Below are positions 44,117-55,805 of a stretch of DNA of 64,000 nt, in pieces. Numbering within the stretch: the first letter of the stretch is position 1; the number at the start of each line of letters is the position of its first letter. Position numbers and translations under genes: made by a program. This DNA is from Staphylotrichum longicolle (Eukaryota > Ascomycota > Sordariomycetes > Sordariales > Chaetomiaceae), in assembly GCA_019096155.1 (NCBI GenBank), contig JAHCVI010000001.1, positions 4,836,001-4,900,000 of the forward strand. The letters are read 5' to 3'. Under the pieces are notes generated by a model. The model saw nothing but the letters and a program-made list of their open reading frames with translations. It was not told where the DNA came from and did not search any database.

Positions 44117-45878
44117 TCAAACCCTGCTGGCCGCCTCAACATGTATAACGCCGGCCTTCTCCGCGCCGAAAAGGTCCTTCTCGGCCTGCTGCCGGGCCAC
44201 CTCGACGTTGCGAGACACGTACTTTGGAAAGTCCTTGGCCGGCAGCCGCGCGTCGAACATCTCCTCGATCTCCTCCAGCGAGCGGCCCTTGACTTCGGGG
44301 AGCACAAAGTAGATAACCACGGCAATGAGAATGGTGGAGCCGAACCAGATGTAGCCGTACTTGCCGCCCCAGTTCAGCTCGGCCGGGTTGATGAAGTAAG
44401 GGGTCGTGAAGGTGGTGAGCCAGGCAAAGACGAAGCCGGTGCCGGTGCTGAGACCGGCCGTGTATGCACGCAGGTTCTGCGCGGGGAGCTCGCCGGCCGT
44501 CAGGTAGGTCGTCGGCGCGAGACCCAGGTTGAACCAGAAGATGAACCAGCTGAAGAGAAAGATGACGCCCGCGGACATGGCTGACTTGTTCTGGGCGCTG
44601 GCAGGGAGCGAGAAGAGCACGCCGAGGAACAGCATGGACAGGCCGCACGCGATGATGCCCGCCAGAAGCAGCGTGCGGCGGCCAAACCTGCCGATTGCGT
44701 ACCACGAGCAGAACAAACCGGCGACGCCGAGCCAGTGAAAGACGACGCTCCACTTGAAGGGGTCCGCGATGCCAATGACCTTGAAGAAGTAGGTGCCAAA
44801 CGCGAGCACGAACATGGCGCCAGTGCCGGGGTTGATGAGACCGACGCTGACGGAAAGGAGGGTCCGGCGCAGGTTGGTGCCGCGGAAGAGGTCCAGCACC
44901 AGCCACTTCGACTGCTGCTCGAGGTCGTGGAGGGCGTTGAGCCGCATCTCCTCAAACTCGGATTGGAGCGCGAGCGCATCGTATGCGCCGTTGCGAACCC
45001 AGGTGAGAGACTTGAGGGCTTGCTCCTCCTTGCCCTTGAGGAGAAGCCAGCGAGGGGACTCGGGCAGGAAGGGGAGGGAAGCGATGCTGATGACGGGCAT
45101 GGCGTACAGGACGTAGAGCGGAATCTGGTAGCAGAGCTTGCTGTCAATGGCTTCGGTAGAATTGGCAATGAGCTGTTGGCAGTTAGTAAAGACGCACAAT
45201 AGAGAATATCAACACGAAGAACGACAGTGAACTCACCTGTCCAACGGCCGTGCCAATGGTAATCCAACCAGACGTCAAACCATATGAGAGGCCCCTCAGC
45301 TTTGTCGGTGCAAGCTCAGAGATGTACACCATGGTAAATGCCATGACCAGACCGTTTCCGTAGCCCATGAGGAGTCTCGAGAAGTACAAGACTCCCATCG
45401 AGGTTGTGACGATCATGATGGTAACTGAGGCGACCAGCAGGATCACCCCAAGCAAGATACACCATCTTCTTCCCATCAAGGAACCCAATGGACCGGTGCT
45501 GAAACTCGCGAGAAAGGCTCCGAGAACCATGAAAGAACTGATGATTTGCTGGGGACCGGGAGCGATGTTCTGTTACAGTCACATGTTAGATGATTTCCCC
45601 TGGACGAAAGAGTTGGCAACAAGGCAAAGACTCACCCATCCCGACGGAACCCTTGGATCCTCATAGCCAAAGACCTTCAAGAACCCGACCATGGCCTGGA
45701 AAGACCCGATGATGCCTTGGTCGAAGCCATATTCGATCAGGGCGCAGCTGGCGAGGATGGTCAACCACAAGAACCGGAAATGGGCCTTGAGGGAGTCGTC
45801 TCTCTCGCCGCGGTAGTCGCCATTGGTTGTGACTGCTTCGGCACTCCGTACCGAAGCCTTGCCGGAGATCTCCGCCAT
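44117..45878 (-). CDS. MFS sugar-porter-type transporter (543 aa)
   Basis: Exons 45878-45636, 45569-45237 and 45172-44117, all phase 0. The start is the ATG at 45878 (MAEISG); the frame extends upstream only from a GTG. Sugar-porter signatures are present: LMGRR after helix 2, PESPRWLLLKG after helix 6, RFGRRTLLLAG between helices 8 and 9, and PEVKGRSLEEIEEMF after helix 12. Twelve hydrophobic segments can be counted. It sits in the plasma membrane by family. It could import a hexose, a disaccharide or a quinate-like aromatic acid. It diverges from the vanillyl-alcohol-oxidase-type gene across 1.1 kb, which suggests joint control. Confidence 0.9.
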
Positions 45879-46953
45879 GGTCCCACAAGGTGAGGTTGCA
45901 AGAGGGCTTTGTGGAGAAGAAGACGTTTGTGGGTTGGTGAGAGTCGATCGAAGTGGAACTGTTGGAAAGAAAACTCGTTCCACAACTTGAACGGATCGAA
46001 TGATTCTTGGTGGCCTCCCTCAGCAGCGGTATATATCATTTCTCCGCATTCCTTTCTTCGTGTCGTGTGGATCCAGCTTTTTGTTGTGCCCCGGGTTTTC
46101 CCCCTGTCTTTCCCCAGGTCTTCCCCAGGTCTTGGCGGCTTTCAGTCCCGCTGTTCTGGGTCTTGTGGAGCAAGAATGTCTAGAGCGGCAAAGGATCCAG
46201 CCTGACAAAGTTTAGCACGGTGCTGCCAAGGGCATGTTGTCCTTCTCTGGGCTCTGTTGGCAGAGTGACTTGCTGGGGAAGTGAGGAGGTGGCTTTCTCA
46301 GCCGCATAGTTGGGGGATCCCTGGTGATTCACAACTTTTGCTTCGCCCCTGTCACCCCGGAGTGGTGAAAGACGATGGGGGGCTGCTGACCAACGAGCGG
46401 TGTCGGAGTTAACCGAGGGATCGGCTCAAGAGCCATCGCATCTATCATTCCGATTGTTGCTGTTGGATCCCGAGAAACTAGACGATGGCCGCAACGCTAA
46501 GCAAGGGTCTCCCCACAATGCCGACCCGCCCCCAGATTCCTCCGATCCAGAACCTCGCTCTCGCTTGGGCCGGGCCCGTGCAGGCAGTGGAGAAAAGGGG
46601 GGGTTTGTGGATATCGAGAGGTATGTAGGTACTGGGCACGGGGAAGCCACGGGGCATCAACCCGGGCTCACGTTGCGCCGTCACATCCTCCGATATCCCA
46701 TGTTCCGAGGGACGAGGTCACACGCCGGGAATGGCGGCGGGGGCCGTCTAAGGAGACCCGTACCTCCGGGACTTTGCCGAAGGTTTTCCAACCGCAACTC
46801 CGACATCCTTCCATCAGACGGAGACAGTATCTTGACCTGCCGAGACGTTGTGTCTATATATCTCTTCTGGTTTCGTCTGTCGATCAATTTGGTTTGAGAT
46901 ATCGCCACTCCCAACGTATCCTTCTCCCACAAGTTCAATCATCGTTAGCAGTC
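45879..46953. promoter_or_regulatory. Divergent promoter of transporter and flavoenzyme
   Basis: Each gene has its own TATATAT box. The one at 46030-46036 is about 150 bp before the transporter ATG. The one at 46855-46861 is about 95 bp before the oxidase ATG. No coding feature was found between. CCCAGGTCTT is directly repeated near 46110-46132. Confidence 0.55.
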
Positions 46954-48755
46954 ATGGCAGCCCTTGCCTTTCCCGAATTCACATTATCGCACCTTAAGGG
47001 TGAGAATGACCTCGTTAACGTCATTCTCAAGCGCTGGGCAGATTCCCTCGCAGGGCAACCCACAGTCGAAGTCCTTCCACCCGGGGTTGACGTCGACACA
47101 TGGAAGGTCATACTCTCAAGATTCCTCGAGATTCTAGGGGAGAACGGCGTCATTGTCGGCGACGAACACAAACTCAACTACCTCGACATCTTCAGCTTGG
47201 CAGAGAACGAGCATGAGATACGGGGCAGCCCCTGCGCGCTTCGGCCAACCACCGTCGAGCACATCCAGGCGATCCTCAAGGTCGCAAACGAGTTCAAGAT
47301 TCCCGTGTGGACCGTCAGCAGGGGGAGGAATCTGGGGTATGGCGCCAACGCTGGCAGAGTTCGGGTGCGATTTCGATTGACTCCTGCAAAATCTCGACAA
47401 TGATGCTAACAAACCCGCAGGGCTCCGTCATCATCGATCTCCAAAACATGGACAAGGTCCTGGAGGTCAATGACAAGTACTGCTACTACACGGTCGAGCC
47501 TGGCGTGTCCTTCTTCAAGCTCTACGAGACCATCCGCGAGCAAAAGAAGAACATCTGGTGCTCTGTCCCGGCGCTGGGCTGGGGTTCCATTGTGGGCAAC
47601 TCGCTCGATCGCGGCTGGGGCTACACCCCGAACGGCGACCACTCCAACCAGATCTGCGGTATCGAGGCCGTTCTCGCCGACGGCACTTTGGTCCGCACCG
47701 GCATGGGAGCGGTCAACGAAAAGCTCTGGCCGCTGTTCCGGGGTGGCTACGGCCCGACATACGACTCCATGTTCTCGCAGTCCAACTTTGGCATCGTTAC
47801 AAAGATGACCCTGTGGTCGTCGCCCGCACCACAGAGCTTCATGTCATGCCACATCGCCGTGCCAAAGGAGACGGATCTCGTCCCCCTGATCGACATCTTC
47901 CGCGAGCTCCTGACCCACAACGTGATCCAGAACCACCCCGTCATCGGCAACATTGTGCGCGAGCTCGGCAAGCGCGGCACCCGCTCAAAGTGGTACGACG
48001 GCAAGGGGGCGATCCCCGACTGGCGCCTGGAAGAGCTCGCCAAGGAGCACAACCTGTCCTGGTGGGACGCCAACTTTGGTCTCTACGGCCCCAAGGAGAT
48101 CATCGAGTTTAACTACAAGCGCTGCCAAGAGGCCTTCAGCGCCATTCCTGGCGCTCGGCTCCGGGGTAACGCGTACTATCCCGACGCATCCAAGGGCGAG
48201 AAGTTCCTGGACGCGGCCGCCGTGCCGTACAACGACAGCTGGATGCAGACGGGCGTCCCTTCGATGGCGCCCATCGTGTCCATCCAGTACCGCGGCGTCG
48301 ACGGCGGTCACATTTCTTTCTCGCCCATCGTCCCGGCAGACGGCCAGGACGCGCTGGACTGGTACTTTGAGGCCAAGAAGATTTGCGCGGATTTCGGCTT
48401 CGACTTTGTCGCGGGGCTGCATCTCTACCAGCGCCACCTCGCGCATCTGATCATGATCTACTTTGACCGGACAGACCAGGAAGACAAGACGGCGGCCGAT
48501 AAGCTGTTTGCAGAACTGGTCATCAAGGCCAGGCGTGCTGGATACGGCGAGTACAGAGCCCACATCGACCACATGGATCTGGTGGCTGGGGTCTATGACT
48601 TTGGCGTCAACGACGAGGGAGCAGATGGTGTGCCCGCACTGATGAGGTTGAATCACCGGATCAAGGATGAGCTGGATCCCAATGGCATTCTATCGCCAGG
48701 GAAGCAGGGCATTTGGCCACAGAGGCTCAGGGGAGAGGGTGCAAAGAACAGGTGA
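46954..48755 (+). CDS. Vanillyl-alcohol-oxidase-type FAD oxidoreductase (581 aa)
   Basis: Exons 46954-47364 and 47421-48755, joined in phase 0 (GTGCGA donor, TGCTAAC branch site, CGCAG acceptor). The first part is the PCMH-type FAD-binding fold: CALRPTTVEHIQAILKVAN and SRGRNLGYGANAGRVRGSVI. YTPNGDHSNQICGIEAVLAD and LFRGGYGPTYDSMFSQSNFG are typical of vanillyl-alcohol oxidase, eugenol oxidase and 4-cresol hydroxylase. The C-terminal cap ends with GYGEYRAHIDHMD and LDPNGILSPGKQGIWP. Such enzymes oxidise para-substituted phenols (for example vanillyl alcohol to vanillin) with oxygen. No signal or peroxisomal targeting sequence is evident. It is transcribed away from the MFS transporter. Confidence 0.9.
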
Positions 48756-49241
48756 TGCTGGGTCCGGGAGGACGGGATGGGAGGTTCAAGGAAGGGGGGC
48801 TGAAGAGCGTGGGTTTTTGTCGACGACCGTTTCCGACATCGTTGTATAGACGCTTCACTCAATATATTGTGCTAAGCATTCAGTATGACAGACACGCCTT
48901 AATTCTCCGAAACTGTGATTCGTTTGCTGGATTAAGTTCCAATTGTTGAATGACAAAGCTCTCTGTTCTCTTACAGTGTGAGGCACAAACCCTTTGTTCC
49001 TTAACTGGTAGCGGACTTGATGTTATTTTTGATCATTGTGCCAAAATTAGGACAAAGACACCCGAGTCGGGTTTCGAGATCAATGTCGGTTTCAAAGAAA
49101 AACAAGAACAATCCATCGCACAAAAGCTCAAGCGGTCGCCATATTTAAATGCTTCGCGACCTCACATATTCGACTCGAAGGGACACTGATTCAACAGAAC
49201 GTTGACGGTAAGTTTTGTGTGTCTACAACATCACTGACAAA
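48756..49241. other. Intergenic with TATA box
   Basis: 3' flank of the oxidase gene and promoter of the next. TATTTAAAT at 49142-49150 lies about 95 bp before the next ATG. No gene seen. Confidence 0.5.
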
Positions 49242-49868
49242 ATGCAGCCCAACTCCTTCTCCCACACGCAGCCTATCGACATCGACAGGGAGTCGCCGCT
49301 TACCAGAATATGCGTGCAAGCAGTAACCGCCAGCAAGATGTTGCAGGACAGCAATCACACGTCGGCTGAGACCCTGCGAGCCAGCAGGCGGGAGAAGAGA
49401 CGTGCAGAAGAGCAAGAGTCTGATGATGAGGAGGGGGATTCACCCATCCTCGGGCCATTCTCCGGCCCATGGAAAGGGGTAGCCGCTTTCTTCAATAACC
49501 TCAATAACACCAAGAGCTCCACGAACCCTGCCGACGAGATCGACAAGTTGATTCAGCAGCTCGACGACATAAGTCTGGACGATCCAATTCCCTCTGCTCA
49601 AGCTCTTAGGGAGAGCCACCGGGAGCGAAGGCGGAGGGAAAACGGCACGTCTCAGACTGGTGCCCTTGTGGGACGAGACGAGGAGAGCAGGCGACCAGGA
49701 ATGGGGGGAGTGCGCTCTTTTCACCCCGGCGCGGCTGCATTCAGACAACCAGAGCCTGGTGTCCAGGACGTGAGGAAGCAGCCTGTTCTCAGGCGAGCTG
49801 CCAACCCAATGCCCCTGAAGGCAGATGTTGGCGTTGTCCCGGCGCAGAATCATGGCGTTGGACGTTGA
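49242..49868 (+). CDS. Disordered hypothetical protein (208 aa)
   Basis: The frame from ATG 49242 encodes a hydrophilic protein with two similar basic segments, ETLRASRREKRRAEEQE and AQALRESHRERRRRENG. Around them are acidic runs (ESDDEEGD) and a short conserved-looking GPFSGPWKGVAAFFNNLN. The start is unsure: the ATG lies inside a stretch that itself looks like an intron (GTAAGT at about 49208, CTGAC, then ATGCAG), so splicing could remove it and shift initiation to ATG 49338. No family recognised. Confidence 0.6.
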   Translation: MQPNSFSHTQPIDIDRESPLTRICVQAVTASKMLQDSNHTSAETLRASRREKRRAEEQESDDEEGDSPILGPFSGPWKGVAAFFNNLNNTKSSTNPADEIDKLIQQLDDISLDDPIPSAQALRESHRERRRRENGTSQTGALVGRDEESRRPGMGGVRSFHPGAAAFRQPEPGVQDVRKQPVLRRAANPMPLKADVGVVPAQNHGVGR

Positions 49869-50255
49869 AGTCTGGAGTCTTGGTTGGCAGGAGTGCACAT
49901 GTAGGAAATTTTAGTAGCACAATTCATCTGTTGTTGTCATAGAATCCTGTTAGTTCCGATGCACTCTTTCACTTCTATTTTGGTCAGTTTGTGTTCTTTC
50001 TTGCTCTATTTTGTGCTGTGTAACAAGACGGCCGGGGACAAGTGGGTCCATGCCGGCGCCGACCTGCCAATTCTGGAAACTGGGTCCGGATGCTGCCCCA
50101 CTTGGGTCCCGGTGGATTTGAGGGAACGCCGCGGTGTGACTCATGTGATTTGTCTTACGATTCCAAGTTGCGCTTGCTTGTAAGGTTTTTATTAGTGCTG
50201 GGCTCCGACACACTTGGCGACTTTGGCAAATCCAAAAACACCTTACCCAGCAAAC

Positions 50256-50813
50256 ATGGCCTCCGCAGCGTCCTCGGCGCCCGCTCCGTCTCCGTCTCCG
50301 TCTCCGTCTCCGTCTCCGGCGGGGCCGGGCCTCCCTAAAGGCTACACCCTCCGCACCGGCTACCCGCCAATCCCGAATTACTTGCACCTTCGCGCTGCCT
50401 CGGGTCTCACCCCCAAGACCCCAGCGCAAGCAGCCCCCGTCGCGAAAAACAGCTGGCACGGCTGCTACGTCACCTTTACTCCCAATCAGAGTGATGCGCC
50501 CACGGGAGAGAGCGCGAACACGGAGATCATTGTCGCCATGGGCCGAATAATAGGTGACGGCGGATGGTACTTTCACGTGGCCGACATGGCGGTGCTGCCG
50601 GAGCATCAGCGCAAGGGGCTCGGAGACGCCGTGCTGAAGCATCTGATGCAACACATCAAGGAAAATGCGCCGCAGGACGGCACGGGGGCGTATGTTACTC
50701 TGTTCGCAGATGGGCCGGGCAGGAGGCTGTACGCGCGGAATGGGTTTGTGGAAACGACGCCGGGACAGCTGGGGATGATGATGCCCATGGGTTGGGAGGG
50801 GCGACGCAGTTGA
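50256..50813 (+). CDS. GNAT-family N-acetyltransferase (185 aa)
   Basis: An intronless frame from ATG 50256. A Ser/Pro repeat head (SPSPSPSPSP) is followed by a GNAT core: NTEIIVAMGRIIGDGGWYFH, then the acetyl-CoA pocket motif VLPEHQRKGLGDAVLKHLMQ (Q/R-x-x-G-x-G). YARNGFVETTPGQLGMMMPM forms the last strands. These enzymes transfer acetyl from acetyl-CoA to an amine; the substrate cannot be named. The gene carries a six-base repeat at its 5' end that sets the length of the SP run. Confidence 0.85.
   Translation: MASAASSAPAPSPSPSPSPSPAGPGLPKGYTLRTGYPPIPNYLHLRAASGLTPKTPAQAAPVAKNSWHGCYVTFTPNQSDAPTGESANTEIIVAMGRIIGDGGWYFHVADMAVLPEHQRKGLGDAVLKHLMQHIKENAPQDGTGAYVTLFADGPGRRLYARNGFVETTPGQLGMMMPMGWEGRRS
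50285..50317 (+). repeat. TCCGTC hexanucleotide repeat (Ser-Pro run)
   Basis: About five tandem TCCGTC-type units inside the acetyltransferase coding sequence. The unit length keeps the frame, so copy-number change would alter only the SP head. Confidence 0.8.
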
Positions 50814-51749
50814 TGGGGACAAGGTTGATTGCCTTGGCAGGGGCGTGTCTGCGTCTTGATGTGGGAATGCAACGATTACGGAGTAGAGGGACCCATTTTC
50901 GCGGAGTGGAAGCCGCATGCACAATTATTTCCGACTTTCTCTCCAAAAAGTGTTTTGCACCAACACAACATCAGGCACGTCGAAATCTTTACGTTACATG
51001 CAGCTTCTCGTCTTTTCATCATGATATTAATCCCACAAGCGTGCTCTACGGAGTAGCCCGTTAACTCCGGCTCCCTGAATTGCATGCACACATCCATTAC
51101 CCATGTTCCATTTGTCAGACTGGGCACTCTCCGGGCTTGGAGTGTCAGATCAACGCCACAACGTCGATCCAGCCCTACGGCGGGCTGGGTGATTGGGCCG
51201 CTCGGTTGTTCAGCGCACTGTCCAACGCCCAATCGGACTTGTCGACATGCAAAGGTCTTGCCTGTGCCGCATTTCCAGGGGTCGCTGGCGGGACCCAGCA
51301 AGCCCCCCCTGCACCATCACGCGCTGAAGCGCAGCATCGACAATGCTGGCCGAGCAAGCCACATGGAAGAACCAACACATCCATGTAGCGTGTATGTACT
51401 GACCCCACTGCTCACTCGATCTCAATATACTAAGTAGACAGCAATAAGGCGTAACTTTTGTTATCATGGATTCCCAACAAACTTCATCTCGCGAACCGGC
51501 ACTCAGAATCCACCATGCGAGATTCCACGAATAGCAGGAGGACAGCATGGCGCGGGAGGGATTGCGCCCCCGGTCGCAGCAGGGCGGATCTTCCTGCACG
51601 GGAGCGGCATGGGGGGGCAGTTTGATGCAACCCTGCGCGCCTAAAGGCCTAAAAGGGGACGCAGCGGCACTTCCACGTTCCTTCTGTGATCCCATGCTGT
51701 CTCTGTCAAATCCTTCCTTTCCTTTGTTCCCGTCGCACAATTGACGGCG
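50814..51749. other. Intergenic, no supported gene
   Basis: Overlapping short frames on both strands without domains. Probably the promoter of the kelch gene at the right end. Confidence 0.5.
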
Positions 51750-53796
51750 ATGCGCTCCTCGTCGAGCTTGCTCGCCCTGCTCGCATGTTTTTCAGGGCAT
51801 GCGAGCGCCCAGAAGCTGACAGATGCGCCCACGCGAGAAAACTTCTATCGGAGAGGCGCTGTTTCAGGTTTTTGAATGCTCATGTCCAAAGACCCAAGAG
51901 TGCGCGCGGTGATGATCTGACATTCGAGAAGCAACCGTCATCGGCAACTATGTCTACATTGACGGCGGAGAGCTGTCCCAGGTGTTGGACGGGAACCCGC
52001 CAGACAAGCAAAACTACGGCTCTAATTCAGGTTAGGCAAATGCCTGGGATGGCGGATCCAGCCCTGCGCTGCTGGTGACCGGTTGTGCTGATGGTGCTCA
52101 ACTCCTCCAGTAAACTCGACGCTCTCCATCGACATCTCGAAATCATGGACAACCGCAGACGTCTCTTTCCGGACGATAGACAGGCCGTGGTATTCAAAGG
52201 CCAACCAAGCCATCTGGACCGACCAAGAAGCAGGGACCTTTTACGTCTGGGGCGGCAAGTGGATCAGGGGCAGAAACATGACGGAAAACACGCTCTGGAA
52301 GTTCACCCCCGACGGCAACGGCGGCGGAACCTGGTCGACCGAGGCCCCGGCCAACCCGGAGTTGTTCAAGGGTCTTCACCAAAGCGAGTATGGCGCTTTT
52401 ACAAACACCAACGACACCGGATTCTATATCGGAGGGATCGCCTCAGGCTGGACTGAATATCGCCGCGCGAGCACCCAGGTTGTCCCGGGCATGGTGGCGT
52501 TCAACATGAAGACAAAGACCTGGCACAACGGCACCACCTCCTTCAGTCCCTTCGAGACGCTGACTGCTGGTTCGGCTCATTTTGTCCCAAACTTTGGGCC
52601 AAACGGCTTGGTGATGGTCTTTGGTGGGATATCAGTTCCAGTCGTTGGAGAGCCAAACTGGGAGACTGCGCCGCCCTTCAACTTCCAGGACTTGACATTC
52701 TTCGACCCGGAGACAAAGAAGAAGTATTCACAGACTGCCACGGGCGATATACCCCCATCCCCACGCATCATTTCGTGTGTTTCCGGCTTTCAGAATTCCG
52801 AAGGCGGTTACGAGATGTGAGTGTTGCCCGTTTTGCTGCTTGTCCCACCCCTTGGCAACCGCTGACGAGCCCAAGCCTTTTGACCGGAGGTGCAAATAAA
52901 CGCGACAAGATCCTCTACGACGACGCCTATGTCTTGAGCTTGCCGGGTTTTGTATGGACCAAAGTCGCCAGTTCCCCCGCCGGCAAGCGTCAATCTGCTG
53001 CATGCGTGTCCGTCGGCAAGCGCCAGATGCTGAGCATCGGTGGCACAGGCTCGGCTTGGAGCGACCAAGATCCCGCGCCGCAGGGGTTGCAGTTGTTCGA
53101 CATGACTGAGCTGAAATGGAAGGACTCGTACGACGCCAATGCAGCCGCGTATGAGAGGGCTGCCGCCATCAAGACCTGGTACACCAATGGGTATGTCTCG
53201 TTTCTCTCCCTGTGTGCGCTACTATGATTAACGAACATGCAAAGCTCCCTCGGTAAGGTCCAATGGTCATCGGACGAAGTACGGCAAATGTTCTCACTCA
53301 AGTCGACTGGTATGTCTCAAACTCGGGCAGTTCACGCTCGGTCCCAGAACTAACACCCAACTCTCAAGATTCCCAAAACCCACCGCCATCCGCATCGACA
53401 AGCGCCGACCCATCAACTTCTACTGGTGCTGAAGCCCAATCTACTTCTCAGTCAGTTTCCACTGGCGCGATTGCCGGAGGGGTCGTCGGGGGCGTCGCCG
53501 GTCTGGCGATCCTCGCTGCCGTTGCGTGGTTCTTCATCCGACGCCGGAACAGAACGCACTCGCCCGTGGCCCCTGGCACTGAATACGATGAGCCTGCACC
53601 TGCATACTACGCCTCAGAACCATACAAGCCACATATTCCCGGACAAGAGCTCCCCGGGACCAAGGTGGTGCCATCGGAGCTCAACTCCTTCCGCGACCAC
53701 GTCGAACTGGGAGGCAGCGCGGCCTTCGCAAACCCATCCATCAATCACATGGCGCCCGTCGAGATGGACGCCACACCAGCACGGTTTACTAGGTGA
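51750..53796 (+). CDS. Kelch-repeat single-pass membrane protein (577 aa)
   Basis: Six exons: 51750-51867, 51929-52030, 52111-52816, 52876-53190, 53245-53309 and 53369-53796. The frame is kept throughout. Donor 1 is GTTTTT and donor 2 is GTTAGG, both weak, but exons 1-3 join into a coherent protein. A signal peptide (SSSSLLALLACFSGHASAQ) leads to a beta-propeller with kelch-like blades: NYVYIDGGE, FYVWGGKW, GLVMVFGGIS, LLTGGANKRD and QMLSIGG. A Ser/Thr/Pro stalk, one membrane helix (AIAGGVVGGVAGLAILAAVAW), RRRNR and a cytoplasmic tail follow. Fungal relatives sit in the cell envelope. The ligand is unknown. Confidence 0.85.
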
Positions 53797-54198
53797 TATT
53801 TGTTCTCCGTGGGCAGGGACCGGAGACGGAGGTTGTTCGCTTCATTTGTATCTATTTCATCGTCTTATTCACGGCCGAGATAGTTACCTACACACACCCA
53901 CACAAACTACAAAACAGGGACATTTAATGAAGACTCCGTGGCTGAAAAAAAAAAAGGCTGACCATCTGCACCCACTGCAACGGGCATCAATTGGCCGTCG
54001 CCCAATAGGTAGCCATCCCGGAGAAGGCTGAAACGTCCAGTTGGTTCGTCACTCGCTTATTATTTTTGCAAACAAGCCCGGACATTTCCCCTCACTCTGT
54101 CAGCTAACCGGACGTCGAAGCTCTCTCGACCGCCACGCTCTTGGACCCCATCCACGCCCATAGCCTTGCAGGATTCGGCATCTGCTGTAGTTAGCAGA
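53797..54198. other. Intergenic
   Basis: 3' flank of the kelch gene and promoter of the next. It includes an A12-type run near 53945. No gene seen. Confidence 0.5.
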
Positions 54199-55470
54199 AT
54201 GGCACAAGAGCCTCTCCGCCTCGACACTTTGACACCCGAATTGATCGACAGGATCTTCTTCGAACTCGACACGGTCCGCGACCTCGCCAGCTTCATTGTC
54301 ACTGCGCGCTTCGTGTACCACCGCTTCGAGCCACAGCGGCGAACCATCCTCTTTCGTGTCCTACAAAATGAGATAGGCCCTGCGTTGACCGATGCCAGGT
54401 TCCTGTTCGTCTTTCCCTATTCTGACCCGTCGAACGAGATGCGATACTACGACTGGATTGGCGTCATGGTCGGCGTCTACCTGGAGATGCTATTTGGTGA
54501 AGGCGATCCTGAACCCCCTACCCTCAACGAGCTGACGGAGCTCTGCCGGACTCTACGCTGCATCAACTTCTTCACCGACATATACGCGACCGCACAGCTA
54601 GGGTGGTTCGACTTTTGCGGCGGCGGCGGCACTCCGGCTACAGCGCCGTTCTCGGCACGAGAGCGGCGCCGTGTAATGCGAGCCTTCTACCTCCGCCAAA
54701 TCGTCAGTAACGCCTGGGCCTCGACAAGGCGTCTGGCCCGATGGCGCGACCTGGACTTGGATGCCTTTGGCAATACGTGTAGGGAGCATGATAAACGCGC
54801 GGGCTTGTTTGCCGCCTTCGAGCCGTGGGACCTGCAGCACGTTGACCATGTCAACGTCTTCATTATGAGCCTATGCCGCGCGCTGGTATGCCACGCTCCC
54901 GAGGTGTTAGGAGATGGAGCGCGGGAAATATCGCCCCGCCAGTTCGGCGACCTCTACGCGCACCTGGATCACCTCGTGCGGTACCTGCGAGCACACCCGG
55001 GCGTCGCCAAGGCGGCCATCGGTGAGATCCAGTCGGGAACAGTGCACCCACGCGACGAGAGCTTACACCAAGACTATGTACACCGGTACCAGCTGCTCCC
55101 TCTAACGTACCACTGGCAGGAGCAGCGGGCAGAATCTTTCCTAGACCATATCCTTGATGAGCAGGAACAGGAGCAGGATAGTCTGGGGATGGACCATAGT
55201 GTTGGGGACGGCCCCGGCCAAGTCCCATTTGGCTGGTCGGATGCGTTGCGGGGGCACTATGTCCACTGGTATGGATCGGGACTCTCTTCCATTCGGTGGC
55301 TTCCTCCCTGGGAGAGCAGGGAGCAGGACTGGGCCCATACCTCTCTTGTCAGCCGCTGGAGGCACTGTGGCTTCGCGCTCTGGGACCGGGAACGGGTCGA
55401 GGCGCTGAAGAGGCTGAAAAGATTTGAGGTTCTCCAGACGGGGTTTCTACTGGACCGCTCATTGAAGTAG
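54199..55470 (+). CDS. F-box-like hypothetical protein (423 aa)
   Basis: An intronless frame from ATG 54199. The N-terminus reads LDTLTPELIDRIFFELDTVR and DLASFIVTARFVYHRF, which fits an F-box-like helix set that would bind Skp1. The remainder is a long helical region without known repeats. The C-terminus has VPFGWSDALRGHYVHWYGSG and FALWDRERVEALKRL. This is a sordariomycete family that is often multi-copy. The truncated relative at 20972-21260 in this window matches the C-terminal block. A role in substrate choice for ubiquitin ligase is inferred only from the N-terminus. Confidence 0.75.
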   Translation: MAQEPLRLDTLTPELIDRIFFELDTVRDLASFIVTARFVYHRFEPQRRTILFRVLQNEIGPALTDARFLFVFPYSDPSNEMRYYDWIGVMVGVYLEMLFGEGDPEPPTLNELTELCRTLRCINFFTDIYATAQLGWFDFCGGGGTPATAPFSARERRRVMRAFYLRQIVSNAWASTRRLARWRDLDLDAFGNTCREHDKRAGLFAAFEPWDLQHVDHVNVFIMSLCRALVCHAPEVLGDGAREISPRQFGDLYAHLDHLVRYLRAHPGVAKAAIGEIQSGTVHPRDESLHQDYVHRYQLLPLTYHWQEQRAESFLDHILDEQEQEQDSLGMDHSVGDGPGQVPFGWSDALRGHYVHWYGSGLSSIRWLPPWESREQDWAHTSLVSRWRHCGFALWDRERVEALKRLKRFEVLQTGFLLDRSLK

Positions 55471-55805
55471 GGTCGACCGACCCTGTCCAAGATATCCTGA
55501 TTGTCATCTGACATGCTGCCCAGAAACGACTGTGGTTAGTTAGGAATAAGATCTGCGAACGCGTTGGCGGATTTGTGGCCACAACACGATGGTAGGATCA
55601 CACCGCCTTGTAGATGAGAAACGGAACTGAGAGACGGAACCGGCAAAACCATAAAAAATATGCTCTAATCCCCTGCCTTGTGTCCCGCACAAATGAGGAA
55701 TAACCCACGCTCACCCTTTTCCTGCCTGATAACCTTTGGTCTCCCGCCCCCCCAGAACTGGAGACGCCCATTAGGTACCTGAGGTAGGGACCTACCTACG
55801 TCCTC
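55471..55805. other. Intergenic
   Basis: No gene seen in this 335-base stretch. Confidence 0.45.
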
